DNA of 55,890 nt from Bartonella gabonensis (GCF_903679515.1 NZ_CAHOYM010000007.1:1772-57661), one strand, 5' to 3'; shown: positions 32,066-43,458, counted from the first letter of the stretch. Translations and numbers: made by a program. Notes: generated by a model not told the origin, from the letters alone.

Positions 32066-33727
32066 TTATGCAAGAAGCTTTTGAGCAGCAGCTCGCGCCT
32101 CATCAGTAATCTGCTCTCCTGCCAACATACGAGCAATTTCTTCTGCACGCTCCTGCTCTTCCATTTTATGAATAGCCGTAACAAAGCGTCCTTTATCATC
32201 ACTTTCACTCTTTGAAATAAGAAAATGACTATGCGCTTTCGACGCGACTTGGGGCGCATGCGTAATAGCAAAAACCTGAATCTTTTCCGACAAACGCTGC
32301 AACCGCTGCCCAATAGCCGCCGCAACAGCTCCGCCAACACCTGTATCAATTTCATCAAAAATCAATGTAGGAGTTGATCCGCGATCAGATAACACCACCT
32401 TTAATGCCAATAAAAAACGAGATAATTCACCACCAGAAGCAACACCCAGCATAGGCCCAGCCCGAGTTCCAGGGTTGGTCCGCACCCAATATTCGATACG
32501 ATCACACCCCTCTGCACTTCGTCTTTCAACATCAGTCTGCATTTCAACAATAAATTCTGCCTTTTCCAATTTCAATGCCGGCAATTCAGCCATAACAGAT
32601 TCCGATAAATGTTTTGCTATCTCTCGACGTTTTATTGTTAAAGCTTTCGCCAATGTATCATAATTTTTCTTTGCCTGCCCTGCTTCATCTTCAAAACGCG
32701 TTAATGTGTTCTGAGCCTCTTCAAAATCAGTAAGTTCAACATCCATTTTATCGCGCAACGGAATCAATTCATCCGCAGAAACTTGATATTTACGAGCAAA
32801 ACCGCGAAGAGCAAAAAGGCGTTCTTCTATCTGTTCCAATTCATCAGGTTCAAAATCCAATGCACGTATTGCTGTCTCAATGCCTTCTTGTGCTGTTGCA
32901 AGTGCATGCAACGCCTCATCAAGTGATTTCACCACTGGTGCAATGAGCTCTTCTGCTTCAGGGATTTTTCGCTCCAAACGCCTCACCAAATTAGAAAGCA
33001 CCGGAACTGGCGATTTTTGACCACTCAAAAGATCATCAGCTTCCTTAATATCTGTCGCTATTTTTTCTAATTTAAGCATATCCGCACGACGAAGAGAAAG
33101 AGCCTCCTCTTCTCCAATTTGAAAATCAAGCTTTTCAAGTTCTTCCACACACGCCCGAAGATAATCCATCTCGCGCATTGCATTCTCTACTTTAAGACGC
33201 TGTCGTTGCAAACGCTCTTCACATTCATGCCATACCCGATAACATTGACGTAAATTTTCCACGTCACCTTCAAGCCCCCCAAAAGCATCTAATAACTGGC
33301 GATGTGTCGCAACATCAACAAGTGCACGATCATCATGCTGTCCATGAATTTCAACCAACTGACGGCCAACATGACGCATTAAGGAAACACTAGCCACCTG
33401 ATCATTAATAAAAACACGACTCCGCCCATCGCTCGATTGCACACGCCGTAAAATGATATCGCCTTCATCATCAAAACCATTCTCACGAATAATCAGACGC
33501 GCAGGATGTGAAATAGGAACATCAAAAACAGCTGTCACCTGCCCACGATCAGCACCATGACGCACAAGCGAAGTATCACCACGCCCACCAAGAGCCAGCG
33601 ATAAAGCATCAAGTAAAATAGATTTCCCGGCCCCCGTTTCACCAGTTAAAACCGTCAACCCCGCCGTAAAATGAATATCGAGCGTTTCGATCAAAACAAT
33701 ATTATGAATCGAAAGCTGTACCAACAT
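32066..33727 (-). CDS. recN: DNA repair protein RecN
   Basis: RecN is an SMC-like ATPase of double-strand-break repair. Its 553 residues begin MLVQLSIHNIVLIETLDIHF and carry Walker A GETGAGKSILLDALSLALGGRG. A central coiled-coil pair follows (about 160-350, with heptad-rich Glu/Lys/Leu segments). The C-terminal half-domain contains the signature ASGGELSRFLLALKVVL and Walker B TLIFDEIDTGVGG. It starts only six bases after the bamD stop, so co-transcription with bamD is likely. The order bamD-recN-ligA is conserved in Rhizobiales. Confidence 0.97.
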   Translation of the reverse strand: MLVQLSIHNIVLIETLDIHFTAGLTVLTGETGAGKSILLDALSLALGGRGDTSLVRHGADRGQVTAVFDVPISHPARLIIRENGFDDEGDIILRRVQSSDGRSRVFINDQVASVSLMRHVGRQLVEIHGQHDDRALVDVATHRQLLDAFGGLEGDVENLRQCYRVWHECEERLQRQRLKVENAMREMDYLRACVEELEKLDFQIGEEEALSLRRADMLKLEKIATDIKEADDLLSGQKSPVPVLSNLVRRLERKIPEAEELIAPVVKSLDEALHALATAQEGIETAIRALDFEPDELEQIEERLFALRGFARKYQVSADELIPLRDKMDVELTDFEEAQNTLTRFEDEAGQAKKNYDTLAKALTIKRREIAKHLSESVMAELPALKLEKAEFIVEMQTDVERRSAEGCDRIEYWVRTNPGTRAGPMLGVASGGELSRFLLALKVVLSDRGSTPTLIFDEIDTGVGGAVAAAIGQRLQRLSEKIQVFAITHAPQVASKAHSHFLISKSESDDKGRFVTAIHKMEEQERAEEIARMLAGEQITDEARAAAQKLLA

Positions 33728-33733
33728 AAAGAA

Positions 33734-34627
33734 TCAACGTGCCCTCTTCTTATCAGAAGCTAAAGCATTTGAGATCAAAGAAGATTTATGCTCCTGTGGC
33801 GATATTTTATTCTTTTGCAAGAGATTATAAGAAAATTTATACCACTCACTTGTGGGATAATTTCGTCCTAAAATAGCTGCTGCCGTCTGTGCTTCCCCTG
33901 TTAAACCAAGAGCAAGATTAACTTCCGTTAAGCGGAAAAGCGCTTCTTCAATTTGATTTGTATCGGAATACTCTTCAACAACGGTACGAAACCGTCTACT
34001 TGCAGCAAGATAACGCCGCCCTTCTTCATAATAACGGCCAATCTGCATTTCTTTACCAGCCAGCTGTTCACGCCCGAAACGTATTTTATCCTTAGCATCC
34101 TTGACATATTCAGAATTCGGATAACGCTCTATAAGGAGCTGCATCGCGGCAATAGCACGTTTTGTATCACGTTGATCACGCGTAACATCAGGAATTCGAC
34201 GGAAAGAAGAAAGACCAATAATATAGTACGCATAAGCCGAGTCACTAGACCCTGGATAAAGAGTAATATAGCGTTGAGCCATACTAATTGAATCATCATA
34301 TTTACCCAGTCGGTAGTTTGTAAAAGCCCCCATGACTAAAGATTTACGGCCCCAATCTGTATAAGCGTATTGTTTTTCAATTTTCAAAAACTTTTTCGCA
34401 GCATCCCCAAGACGCCCACTCTCAAGGCTAGCAAGCCCCTGATTATAGAGAACATCTGGTGGATCCATTTTCAAAACATAAGCAGATGAATCAAGGGTAT
34501 TTTTCTCTTTAAAGAGACATCCCGCTAACATACAGGTGCTTCCCAAAAGCACTACCACCAATATCTTGCGTACAATGTTAGATTTTCTATATGCCATATT
34601 TCTAATGTACTTATGAGATTTTTTCAT
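33734..34627 (-). CDS. bamD: Outer-membrane assembly lipoprotein BamD
   Basis: BamD is the essential lipoprotein of the BAM complex that inserts beta-barrels. Its 297 residues include a lipoprotein signal with lipobox LAGC (Cys about residue 37). TPR-like repeats follow: PPDVLYNQGLASLESGRLGDAAKKFLKIEKQYAYTDWGRKSLVMGAFTNYRLGKYDDSI and SAYAYYIIGLSSFRRIPDVTRDQRDTKRAIAAMQLLIERYPNSEY. These match the ComL/YfiO family. The ATG at 34627 has GGAGG about 11 bases upstream. An ATG ten codons later lacks a ribosome-binding site but would give a more usual signal-peptide length. It lies between lpxC and recN. Confidence 0.95.
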   Translation of the reverse strand: MKKSHKYIRNMAYRKSNIVRKILVVVLLGSTCMLAGCLFKEKNTLDSSAYVLKMDPPDVLYNQGLASLESGRLGDAAKKFLKIEKQYAYTDWGRKSLVMGAFTNYRLGKYDDSISMAQRYITLYPGSSDSAYAYYIIGLSSFRRIPDVTRDQRDTKRAIAAMQLLIERYPNSEYVKDAKDKIRFGREQLAGKEMQIGRYYEEGRRYLAASRRFRTVVEEYSDTNQIEEALFRLTEVNLALGLTGEAQTAAAILGRNYPTSEWYKFSYNLLQKNKISPQEHKSSLISNALASDKKRAR

Positions 34628-34786
34628 AGTTTTTCCGGCCTCCAGAGAATATCACCTTGTAGCAAAAATAATTTGTTAAAAGTTTTTATACCATATCACT
34701 TTAAAATGCACATAACCAATTTAGTAGTTTAGGTCAATCATCCCCTTAAAAATCAAATAAACAATAAAAAACTTATTAATTTTCTT

Positions 34787-35671
34787 TTACTCTTTCTCTA
34801 AAAAGCTTTTTTCGTAATATGATTCGTCTGCCAAAATAGCTTTCACCAATTGTGCATTCATTCTATGTCCACTACAATAAGAATGAAATAACCCAATAAA
34901 AGGGCTCCCGAGCAGAGCAGTATCACCAACCGCATCAAGCATCTTGTGCCGAACAAATTCATTTTCCCAATAAGGACCATCGGAATTTAAAATTTTGTCA
35001 TTAAAACCGATAACAAGAGAATTTTCTAAAGAAGCACCTCTCGCCTTTCCAGAAAGCCGTAATTTTTCCACATCTTTGATAAAACCAAAAGTGCGTGCAC
35101 GTGACAAATCATCTCGAAACCCTCGTGTGGTAAGATCAAAACTGAAATGTTGCTTACCAATGGCAGAAGAAGAAAAAGAGATTGTTATATCAAAACGACG
35201 CCCATCAAATGGCAAAAACTCTGCAAAACCATGAGTTCCTTCAACTCGCAACGGCTTTTTTATAATGAAATAAGAACGGTATGCATCTTGCTGGACAATG
35301 CCAGAACCTTCAAAAGCTTGACAATATTGCCATGCAGAACCATCTAAAATAGGGATCTCATCATGCGACACTTCAATAACAAGATTATCCAAATTATAAG
35401 CAGCAATGGCCGCCATCAAATGTTCAATTGTTTCAACCCTTACCTCTCCATCTCCAAGCACCGTTGATAACTCAGTTTCTCCCATTTGTGATGCATGGGC
35501 TTGAAATATTTTCTCTGTTCCGTCTAATCCATAACGCTTAAAAAGAATACCACATCCAACATCAGCCGGATAAACCTTGACCTCTGACAAACAGCCACTG
35601 TGAACGCCAATCCCCTTAAATGTTACAGCTTTTTTAAGAGTAGATTGATATTTTGGCATTAAATTCATCAT
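34787..35671 (-). CDS. lpxC: UDP-3-O-acyl-N-acetylglucosamine deacetylase
   Basis: LpxC catalyses the committed step of lipid A synthesis. The 294-residue zinc enzyme starts with QSTLKKAVTFKGIGVHSG. It carries the zinc His of EHLMAAIAAYNLDNL and the second metal site HKMLDAVGDTALLG (His and Asp). IPILDGSAWQYCQAF, FVRHKML and the C-terminal SYCSGHRMNAQLVKAIL (catalytic His) complete the family pattern. It lies 215 bases downstream of ftsZ, as in many proteobacteria. A clear Shine-Dalgarno is lacking before the ATGATG start, so the start could shift by one codon. Confidence 0.97.
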   Translation of the reverse strand: MMNLMPKYQSTLKKAVTFKGIGVHSGCLSEVKVYPADVGCGILFKRYGLDGTEKIFQAHASQMGETELSTVLGDGEVRVETIEHLMAAIAAYNLDNLVIEVSHDEIPILDGSAWQYCQAFEGSGIVQQDAYRSYFIIKKPLRVEGTHGFAEFLPFDGRRFDITISFSSSAIGKQHFSFDLTTRGFRDDLSRARTFGFIKDVEKLRLSGKARGASLENSLVIGFNDKILNSDGPYWENEFVRHKMLDAVGDTALLGSPFIGLFHSYCSGHRMNAQLVKAILADESYYEKSFLEKE

Positions 35672-35886
35672 ATTATTTTATTGCATTGCTTTTACATCTT
35701 TTAACAAAATTTATAAAACCATAAAAAATATTCATAGTAAATAATAATAAAACCGCTTGTTATAAGCTGTTTTTTTAAAAACAAAGTATTTTATCTAAAA
35801 TAACAGTATATTTTACTTTATAATTTCTGACTCATCGTTAAAGAAAGCATAAAATTTCTTACTTTCTTTGCCTCATTTTTTATCAA

Positions 35887-37659
35887 TTAATTTGCCTGAC
35901 GACGTAAAAACGCTGGTATTTCTAACTGATCTTCTTCACTTATAAACGTACGCTGATCCTGTGGAACCTGAGGGTGCAACTCACCAGAACGACGTGGAAC
36001 ATAAACAGAAGCATCTTGAGAAAGCACCTGAGAATTTTTATTGTAAACATGAGACTCTTGCTGCTGTGACGATCTCACAGCAGGTTCCAGCCTTGCTTCT
36101 AGCTCTTCCTCCTCACGATGTGACAAGCTCTGTTTCAAACGCTGCCAAAGATTACGAGGACCTTGATCAGTCACAGAGGTTCTTTGGCTTTGTCCATGAG
36201 CAACAGGAGGGAAATCCTTTAACTCAGGCATACGCATTGGAGCGCGCGCTTGCATCTGTTGCATTTGTCTTGGTTGCACTGGCTTTTCTTTTTGCTTCAC
36301 AACCCCTGTCATCTCATCAAGAACATGCGCTGTTGCCTCCATGCTCACGGGAGCCGTCATAGCTTGTTGAGAACCTCGGCTTACTTGCATACGTGGACCA
36401 TTTGATATCTGATCCTGCACAGTATTTGCACCATAAGCAACAGCTTTTGCCGCACTTCGTGTCGTCATTGCTTCTGCAGGCTGTGCAAAAATTTGACTTT
36501 TGGGACGAAACTGTTCTCCTTTTGGCTTCCCTTTTTCTATTTCAAGTGATTCGATGACTTCAACCATTGATTCAGAACGTAAAGGCGATGACTGAACATG
36601 AAAAGAACTGTGTGGCGTTCCAGGATCATTCTTGCGTGTTGAAGAAGTTGGCCTTTGGAGCTGAGGCTGAGAAGGCTGAACCACATCATTAACCTCACGA
36701 TCAATACCCGTGGCCACCACAGAAACACGAATAACACCTTCCAACGACTCATCATCAATGGCCCCAAAGATCACATTCGCATCAGCATCCACTTCTTCAC
36801 GAATACGATTAGCAGCTTCATCAACCTCAAAGAGAGTCATATCACGTCCCCCTGTAATAGAAATCAATAAACCACGTGCTCCACGCATAGAGGTATCATC
36901 CAACAATGGATTTGCAATAGCAGCTTCAGCAGCAGCCAAAGCTCGGCCCTCACCAGATGCCTCACCCGTTCCCATCATGGCGCGACCCATCTCGTGCATA
37001 ACAGAACGAACATCAGCAAAATCGAGGTTAATCAAGCCCTCTTTAATCATCAAATCCGTAATGGAAGCAACTCCAGAATAAAGCACTTGGTCAGCCATAG
37101 CAAAAGCATCAGCAAATGTTGTTTTATCATTTGCAATACGGAAAAGATTTTGATTGGGAATAACAATCAATGTATCGACAGACTTTTGTAATTCTTCAAT
37201 ACCAGCCTCTGCCGTTTTCATACGACGTGCCCCTTCAAACTGAAATGGCTTTGTCACAACACCAACGGTCAAAATACCTTTTTCCCGCGCTGCGCGAGCA
37301 ACAACGGGAGCAGCCCCTGTTCCAGTACCTCCTCCCATACCAGCAGTAATAAAAACCATATGAGAGTCTGCAAGATGATCGATAATTTCATCAATACATT
37401 CCTCCGCCGCCGCTTGTCCAACTTCTGGTAAAGCCCCAGCACCCAAACCTTCTGTCACAGCTGCACCAAGCTGGATAACACGTTCAGCTTTTGACATAGC
37501 CAAAGCTTGTGCATCCGTATTTGCAACAACAAAGTCAACTCCCTGAAGACCAGCATTTATCATATTATTCACGGCATTCCCGCCACCACCTCCAACACCA
37601 AAAACGGTAATGCGTGGCTTCAATTCCGCGATATCTGGCCGATGCAGATTAATCGTCAT
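35887..37659 (-). CDS. ftsZ: Cell division GTPase FtsZ
   Basis: FtsZ polymerises into the division ring. The 590-residue protein has the tubulin-like GTPase in about residues 15-330, with [16 protein letters not shown], the G-box [14 protein letters not shown] (109-115 core) and the T7-loop region [12 protein letters not shown] long Gln/Pro/Ser-rich linker of roughly 250 residues follows, and the C-terminal peptide [16 protein letters not shown] binds FtsA. The length is usual for rhizobial FtsZ and far longer than the 383 residues of E. coli. The ATG at 37659 follows AAGGAAAAG; upstream in-frame codons lack conserved sequence. It is last in the ftsQ-ftsA-ftsZ group, 64 bases behind ftsA. Confidence 0.97.
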   Translation of the reverse strand: MTINLHRPDIAELKPRITVFGVGGGGGNAVNNMINAGLQGVDFVVANTDAQALAMSKAERVIQLGAAVTEGLGAGALPEVGQAAAEECIDEIIDHLADSHMVFITAGMGGGTGTGAAPVVARAAREKGILTVGVVTKPFQFEGARRMKTAEAGIEELQKSVDTLIVIPNQNLFRIANDKTTFADAFAMADQVLYSGVASITDLMIKEGLINLDFADVRSVMHEMGRAMMGTGEASGEGRALAAAEAAIANPLLDDTSMRGARGLLISITGGRDMTLFEVDEAANRIREEVDADANVIFGAIDDESLEGVIRVSVVATGIDREVNDVVQPSQPQLQRPTSSTRKNDPGTPHSSFHVQSSPLRSESMVEVIESLEIEKGKPKGEQFRPKSQIFAQPAEAMTTRSAAKAVAYGANTVQDQISNGPRMQVSRGSQQAMTAPVSMEATAHVLDEMTGVVKQKEKPVQPRQMQQMQARAPMRMPELKDFPPVAHGQSQRTSVTDQGPRNLWQRLKQSLSHREEEELEARLEPAVRSSQQQESHVYNKNSQVLSQDASVYVPRRSGELHPQVPQDQRTFISEEDQLEIPAFLRRQAN

Positions 37660-37723
37660 TTTCTTTTCCTTCTCATAAGACACCGCAAGCCAAAAGCGAT
37701 GAAATTTATCCAACTAGACTTAA

Positions 37724-39025
37724 CTAAAAACTCTCACGCAACCACTGACCCACACGCTGAAAACACCCAAGCGTGCCTGTCGATAAATGATTTCTTGCCG
37801 ACTGCATTGTTTTTTCTTCAAAACCCACCAATTGCGGATAAATTAACAACCCAACAGCAGATGTAAACGCCGCCCCTTTTGCAAGAGAAGGAAGCCTCGA
37901 AATCCCTAAAGGCCGCCCGATACGAACATTTCTTCCTAATATAGTACGTGCCATTTCTGGCAATCCTGTTAACTGGCTTGCTCCCCCAGTTAAAATAACA
38001 CGCTTACCAATGATGTGACCAAAACCAGAACGATTTAAACAATCACGAACCATTTCTAAAATTTCTTCAACACGCGCACGAATGATGCGCCCAAGAACGG
38101 CGCGAGGATATTGAATTTCATGCTGTTCACTGCCAATTTCCGCTACATTAATCATTTGTCGCTCATCAGCACTTGTTAAAAGTGCTGAACCATAAACAAC
38201 TTTTAAACGTTCTGCCTCTATTAAAGACATAGAAAATCCGCGCGCAACATCAAGAGTGACATGATGCCCCCCAACAGCAAGAGCGTCCGCATGAACAAAT
38301 TTCCCCTCAAAAAACACTGAAAACGTTGTTGTTCCACCACCAAAATCAATACATGCAGCCCCTAAATGCGCCTCATCATTCATCAAGACAGCAAGACTAC
38401 TTGCAAAGGGGGTCGCAACCATTGCTTCAACACTCAAATGTGCACGATTAATACAAGTTTCTAAATTACGCAAAGCGGCTGTTTCTGCTGTTACCACATG
38501 CACGTCGACACCAAATGTTTCCCCTGCCATACCGACGGGATCAGAAATTCCTTTATCGCCATCCAAGATATAAGAAACTGGAACTGAGTGCATAACATGA
38601 CGTTCAGCATCAAAAGCTTTACGCGAAACATCTGAAAAGGCCATACGCATATCACGCTTAGTGACTTCACGACCATTCAAATGGACCTTTCCATGAATCA
38701 AAGCACTTTGTAATCGACTTGAGGAAAAATTCACAATCACTGAATCCACCAGCAAACCAGCCATTTTTTCTGCTGCATCAACAGCCAAGCGTATTGATTG
38801 TTCTGCTGCAAACATATCCATGACAACACCAGATTTAATACCGCGTGAACGCTGTACTCCAAACCCTAGAATTTCCATAGAATGTGTACGACCATGTAAA
38901 TAGTGCGCATCCTTCAAAGGACGCAAACAGGCGATCAGACAAACAATCTTACTTGAGCCAACATCAAGAACCGTTAAAAAACGTGTCTTACGCCCCCCCC
39001 GATGATGTGATCTGAGCAACATCAT
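37724..39025 (-). CDS. ftsA: Cell division protein FtsA
   Basis: FtsA is the actin-like ATPase that links FtsZ filaments to the membrane and recruits later divisome proteins. Its 433 residues carry phosphate-1 FLTVLDVGSSKIVCLIA, the 1C domain, phosphate-2 GAACIDFGGGTTTFSVF, the adenosine motif VILTGGASQLTGLPEMA, and a C-terminal amphipathic tail QRVGQWLRESF, the membrane-targeting sequence. The gene overlaps the ftsQ stop by four bases and starts with a double ATG behind AGGAAA. Confidence 0.96.
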   Translation of the reverse strand: MMLLRSHHRGGRKTRFLTVLDVGSSKIVCLIACLRPLKDAHYLHGRTHSMEILGFGVQRSRGIKSGVVMDMFAAEQSIRLAVDAAEKMAGLLVDSVIVNFSSSRLQSALIHGKVHLNGREVTKRDMRMAFSDVSRKAFDAERHVMHSVPVSYILDGDKGISDPVGMAGETFGVDVHVVTAETAALRNLETCINRAHLSVEAMVATPFASSLAVLMNDEAHLGAACIDFGGGTTTFSVFFEGKFVHADALAVGGHHVTLDVARGFSMSLIEAERLKVVYGSALLTSADERQMINVAEIGSEQHEIQYPRAVLGRIIRARVEEILEMVRDCLNRSGFGHIIGKRVILTGGASQLTGLPEMARTILGRNVRIGRPLGISRLPSLAKGAAFTSAVGLLIYPQLVGFEEKTMQSARNHLSTGTLGCFQRVGQWLRESF

Positions 39026-39930
39026 GGGTTTCCTACCTTTCGCGCCTTTAAAATACCTTCTTCTGCAACACGAGCATAATAACGCTCCAACGTTTCATCT
39101 GATAAAGAAACAGTCATTCGATCAGCAAGACGTAAATCAACACTGAGAATATCGCGCGATAAAAGATCTTGCATTGCACCGGATGAAATAAGAGAGGAAA
39201 GCCTTTCAAGGGCACCATTTTCAGGCAACATAATGCGCATTCCATTATCCAAAACAAGATCCCAACGCCGATCACCTACCCGTACAAAAGCACGAACACG
39301 ATCATACACTTGCCGATAGACTGACAGCGCTTGAATAAATCCTTTAGCGGCATTTTGCGCACCCCGCCCAACCACAAGAGGCAAATCCCGAACAATTTCT
39401 CCTTTAAAAGGCACAATGACACGCCCTGTATGATCAACAATATCCATTATGCTATCATGTTGCCAAACAGCATAAGGTTCACGCTCCACGATGGAAATAC
39501 GCATTCTATTGGGATAAATTTTCTGAACATTCGCCGATTGAACCCAAGCCTGTTTTTCCAAAAGAGAACATGCTCTTTCAACATCAAAAGTGAATATAGA
39601 AGGCGCAACATCCAGTTCTAAAATTTTCAAAATATCTTGCTTTGCCAAGCGCTTATTACCACTTATATCGACTTGCGTGACCACAAACCCACTATCCGAT
39701 ATGATCGTGTTTACGATCACAGCCATCTGACCACTTGATAAAAGTCCATAAAAAGCCGTAACAAAGAAAAACCATACAACAGCAAAAGAGCCGAAATGAC
39801 GTGGAATATGAATATTGACAAAAACAAACTCAAACATAAACCGAAAAAAACGACGATAAAGACGTGGCAAAGCCGGCACTGAAAGCACCTCCATCGGAAC
39901 ATTTGTTTTATTAACATTCAACGCATACAT
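39022..39930 (-). CDS. ftsQ: Cell division protein FtsQ
   Basis: FtsQ is a bitopic divisome scaffold that binds FtsB/FtsL. Its 302 residues comprise a cytoplasmic N-terminus, one TM segment ([19 protein letters not shown]), the periplasmic POTRA domain ([23 protein letters not shown]), and the beta domain ([32 protein letters not shown]). The ATG at 39930 lies inside the end of ddl, with GGAGG eight bases ahead, giving a 13-base overlap. The frame extends a few codons upstream but would begin at that ribosome-binding site. Confidence 0.94.
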   Translation of the reverse strand: MYALNVNKTNVPMEVLSVPALPRLYRRFFRFMFEFVFVNIHIPRHFGSFAVVWFFFVTAFYGLLSSGQMAVIVNTIISDSGFVVTQVDISGNKRLAKQDILKILELDVAPSIFTFDVERACSLLEKQAWVQSANVQKIYPNRMRISIVEREPYAVWQHDSIMDIVDHTGRVIVPFKGEIVRDLPLVVGRGAQNAAKGFIQALSVYRQVYDRVRAFVRVGDRRWDLVLDNGMRIMLPENGALERLSSLISSGAMQDLLSRDILSVDLRLADRMTVSLSDETLERYYARVAEEGILKARKVGNP

Positions 39931-40838
39931 GATGCGTCCTCCACCATCCATTGAACAATATCGCCGTAAGTACGGCCACTCACTTTTGCAATATCAGGAA
40001 GAAGAGACGTCGATGTCATACCGGGTTGCGTATTAATTTCAAGCCAAACCAATTCTCCTGTTTTCTCATTAAAACGAAAATCAGAGCGGCTAACACCTCG
40101 ACACCCTATCGCCTGATGGGCTGCTAAAGACATTCTTTGCACACTTTGGTAAATATTTAGTGAAAGTTGCGCAGGACAAATATGAAGAGACCCACCTGTT
40201 TTATATTTTGAGTCATAATTGTAGAATGGAAAATGTTGGCTGGGGAGGATTTCACACACATCCAGCACTTCATTCCCTAAAACAGCACACGTTAATTCAC
40301 GACCAGGAATATATTTTTCAACCATCACCTCATCGGCATATCCCCACTCAGCTCCTCCAATATTATGCGGCAGCACAGCTTCATTTTCCTGGACAATGAC
40401 AACACCAAAGCTTGAACCTTCACACACAGGTTTAATAACATAAGGAGGTTCCATAGGATGCGTTGGCCCAACAGCAAAGCGGTTCATAATACGAGAAGTA
40501 GCAACACAAACGCCAACACTTGCAACAATAATTTTCGCACGCCCCTTATCCATGGCCAAAGCGGATGCCATCACACCAGAATGAGTATAAGGAATTTTTA
40601 AATATTCAAGAATCCCCTGAATCCGACCATCTTCACCAAATGGACCATGCAATGCATTAAAAGCAATATCGGGCTGCAACTGTTCAAGAACAGAAGCAAT
40701 ATGAGCATCAACATCCACGCGGCTCACGCGATACCCCTGCGATTCAAGAGCATCAGCACAAGCCGCCCCTGAAGATAAACTTACAGACCGTTCAGAAGAA
40801 AAACCTCCCATTAACACAGCTATATGTTTATCTTTCAT
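39918..40838 (-). CDS. ddl: D-alanine--D-alanine ligase
   Basis: Ddl makes the D-Ala-D-Ala dipeptide for UDP-MurNAc-pentapeptide. The 306-residue ATP-grasp enzyme has [27 protein letters not shown] at the N-terminus. [39 protein letters not shown] and [19 protein letters not shown]-like [13 protein letters not shown] follow, then [15 protein letters not shown], and the metal/phosphate end [24 protein letters not shown]. It lies at the head of the ddl-ftsQ-ftsA-ftsZ set, with AGAGGGTGA before the ATG. A 237-base gap to murB suggests an internal promoter. Confidence 0.96.
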   Translation of the reverse strand: MKDKHIAVLMGGFSSERSVSLSSGAACADALESQGYRVSRVDVDAHIASVLEQLQPDIAFNALHGPFGEDGRIQGILEYLKIPYTHSGVMASALAMDKGRAKIIVASVGVCVATSRIMNRFAVGPTHPMEPPYVIKPVCEGSSFGVVIVQENEAVLPHNIGGAEWGYADEVMVEKYIPGRELTCAVLGNEVLDVCEILPSQHFPFYNYDSKYKTGGSLHICPAQLSLNIYQSVQRMSLAAHQAIGCRGVSRSDFRFNEKTGELVWLEINTQPGMTSTSLLPDIAKVSGRTYGDIVQWMVEDASCMR

Positions 40839-40864
40839 AATAAATCACCCTCTTTCGTATACTA

Positions 40865-40899
40865 TATGTAGTCTATATAAAATACATCAGTACTACATA
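40865..40899. repeat. Inverted repeat between ddl and murB
   Basis: TATGTAGT (40865-40872) and ACTACATA (40892-40899) form an 8-bp inverted repeat with a 19-base loop, about 27 bases upstream of the ddl start. It is not followed by a T tract in the right place for a terminator, so an operator is as plausible as a chance repeat. Confidence 0.35.
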
Positions 40900-41075
40900 C
40901 AGGAAAAACACAGTTTATCCTTGCGAATCAATAATCTAGCATTTTGCATAATGAATCAGACTCAAAAGCCTGATGCAAGAGATTCTTTGTTAATTTATTG
41001 ATTCTTAATAGAATTTTTTATTATCTCTTTGAAATGACTCAATTTTTTATTGACACTTTTTTAATGAATAATAAA

Positions 41076-42053
41076 TCAATGAAATGGATCAAAAGGAGGA
41101 ACACTTCGACCACGCTCAAATTGACCGATACGCTCTATTTCCCATTGTAAAAGGTGCGCTGAATGTGCAAAAACACGTGCACGCACTGTTTCTCCTAATG
41201 CTTCAAGATCATAACCTGTTGCTTGCCCTGTATTAATCATAAAATTACAGTGCATCTCACTCATTTGAGCGCCACCAATCCGTAAACCACGACACCCTGC
41301 TTCATCAATCACGCGCCACGCGGATGTATGCTCAGGATTTTTGAAAGTTGATCCCCCTGTCTTTTCGCGAATAGGTTGCACTGTTTCTCTGTGGAGAGCA
41401 ACTTCATCCATAGCAGCCCGAATAGTATCTTTATTACTGGGTTCCCCTTCCAATAAAGCAGCCGTAAAAATAAAATCTTTAGGAATATCACAATGACGAT
41501 AGGAGTAATGCATATCTTTCAAACTCAAGATATGACGTTGTCCTTTACGATCCAGCGCATAGACCTCAACAACACGCGCTGCAGTTTCAACACCATTTGC
41601 ACCCGCATTCATTTTGAGAGCCCCTCCAAGACCACCAGGAATACCATGATAAAAATGAAAACCTGCAATTTCTGCCTTTAAAGCGGCAGCCGCTAAATGT
41701 TTATCCGCCGCACCAGCACCAACTAAAAAGCCTTTTTGAGAAACTTGCTGTATTTGCCCAAAATTTTTTGGCGAAAGACGAATCACAGCCCCAGGAACAC
41801 CCCCATCACGCACCAGAAGATTAGAGCCGATACCTACAATTGTCACAGGAACAGTTTTAGGCAAATTTTGTAGAAAGAGAGCCAAATCTTCTTCATCAAC
41901 CGGCTGATAAAAAAGCTCTGCCAATCCGCCCGTGCGAAACCATGTCACCTTACGCATCTCAACATTAGGGGTAAGCTTGCCCCTTACTCCACCCAACAGT
42001 GGTTGCAACCGTGCCAATAGCGCCTCACCATCAATGTGCTGAAAATTTATCAT
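41076..42053 (-). CDS. murB: UDP-N-acetylenolpyruvoylglucosamine reductase
   Basis: MurB reduces UDP-GlcNAc-enolpyruvate to UDP-MurNAc using FAD and NADPH. The 325-residue product has the FAD-binding blocks [39 protein letters not shown] and [18 protein letters not shown], and the active-site Ser in GGSTFKNPE. The start at 42053 ([18 protein letters not shown]) overlaps the end of murC by 23 bases. An ATG two codons upstream at 42059 is equally possible; the much longer frame lies wholly inside murC. Translational coupling with murC is likely. Confidence 0.95.
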   Translation of the reverse strand: MINFQHIDGEALLARLQPLLGGVRGKLTPNVEMRKVTWFRTGGLAELFYQPVDEEDLALFLQNLPKTVPVTIVGIGSNLLVRDGGVPGAVIRLSPKNFGQIQQVSQKGFLVGAGAADKHLAAAALKAEIAGFHFYHGIPGGLGGALKMNAGANGVETAARVVEVYALDRKGQRHILSLKDMHYSYRHCDIPKDFIFTAALLEGEPSNKDTIRAAMDEVALHRETVQPIREKTGGSTFKNPEHTSAWRVIDEAGCRGLRIGGAQMSEMHCNFMINTGQATGYDLEALGETVRARVFAHSAHLLQWEIERIGQFERGRSVPPFDPFH

Positions 42054-43458
42054 GATCATCAAGTCCCGACAACTGATGAGGCAACGCACAAGCCCATTGT
42101 GTGATATTGCCAGCACCAAGAAAAACAACATAATCCTCTGCCTGAGCAAATTTTGAGACAAGAGACACAACATCTTCCAGACCGTGTATCAAGCGCACAT
42201 CACGGTGACCCGCCATTTTAATACGCTCTACCAATTCTTGCGAACCAAACCCTACAATAGGCTCTTCACCAGCCGCATAAACGGGGGTAATCAACACTGT
42301 ATCGGCATCATTAAAACAAGCAGCAAAATCATCAAATAAATGATATAAACGCGAATAACGATGGGGTTGTGCAATTGCAATGACACGCCCTTTTGCACTC
42401 TCACGTGCTGCGCGCAAAACAGCCTTTATTTCAACAGGATGATGTCCATAATCATCAAATATTTCAATACCACGCCAACTTCCTGTTCGGGTAAAACGCC
42501 GTTTTACACCACCAAATTCCGCTAACCCCTTCTTTATCAATTCATTTGAAATGCCAAGTTCATGCGCAATAGCTATCGCTGCTGTTGCATTCGCAACATT
42601 ATGCTTTCCTGCCATAGGCAAAAGCAAATTTTTCAACTCAACCTTTCTTCCTGTCTTTCGTGAACGAATAAGAACATCAAAATGCGTTTTTTGACCATCC
42701 ATTGAAAGATTAAGAAAACGAACATCCGCTTGTGGATTTGCACCATAAGTGATCACCCAACGATCATCAATACGGCCCGCCAGAGACTGAACTTCTGGAT
42801 GATCAAGGCACAAAACAGCAAAACCATAAAAAGGAACATTTTCTACGAATTGACGAAAAGCCTCACGCACAGCTTCAAAACTTCCATAATGATCCAAATG
42901 CTCAGCATCAATATTAGTAATAACAGCAATATCAGCGGGCAACTTTAAAAATGTACCATCACTTTCATCAGCTTCAGCAATCATCCAATCGCCCTCTCCC
43001 GTACGAGAATTTGTACCATAAGCATTAATAATACCACCATTAATCACCACTGGATCAAAACGACCAGCATCAAGAAGTGCTGCGACCATTGATGTCGTTG
43101 TTGTTTTACCATGTGTACCACCCACCGCAATTGCACGTCGAAATCGCATCAGCTCCGCAAGCATTTCTGCACGTCTGACAAGCGGCAAATGTCTTTCTTT
43201 TGCAGCAATATATTCAGGATTTGTTTTTTTAACGGCAGTAGAAAAAACAACGACCTCTGCATTTCCTAAATTTTCAGCACAATGACCGATATAAACGTTA
43301 ATTCCTTTTCTCCGCAAACGTTCAACATTGGCACTCTCAACTTGATCGGACCCCTGAACTTTATAGCCAAGATTATAAAAAACCTCGGCAATTCCACTCA
43401 TACCGATTCCCCCAATTCCAATAAAATGGATAACGCCTATATCAAGTGGCATTTTCAT
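42031..43458 (-). CDS. murC: UDP-N-acetylmuramate--L-alanine ligase
   Basis: MurC adds L-Ala to UDP-MurNAc. The 475-residue Mur ligase shows the N-terminal Rossmann loop [16 protein letters not shown], the ATP P-loop [46 protein letters not shown], and [14 protein letters not shown] in the C-terminal domain. The ATG at 43458 has AGGAG eight bases upstream; the TTG codon just before it is not needed. It overlaps the end of murG by 17 bases. Confidence 0.97.
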   Translation of the reverse strand: MKMPLDIGVIHFIGIGGIGMSGIAEVFYNLGYKVQGSDQVESANVERLRRKGINVYIGHCAENLGNAEVVVFSTAVKKTNPEYIAAKERHLPLVRRAEMLAELMRFRRAIAVGGTHGKTTTTSMVAALLDAGRFDPVVINGGIINAYGTNSRTGEGDWMIAEADESDGTFLKLPADIAVITNIDAEHLDHYGSFEAVREAFRQFVENVPFYGFAVLCLDHPEVQSLAGRIDDRWVITYGANPQADVRFLNLSMDGQKTHFDVLIRSRKTGRKVELKNLLLPMAGKHNVANATAAIAIAHELGISNELIKKGLAEFGGVKRRFTRTGSWRGIEIFDDYGHHPVEIKAVLRAARESAKGRVIAIAQPHRYSRLYHLFDDFAACFNDADTVLITPVYAAGEEPIVGFGSQELVERIKMAGHRDVRLIHGLEDVVSLVSKFAQAEDYVVFLGAGNITQWACALPHQLSGLDDHDKFSAH

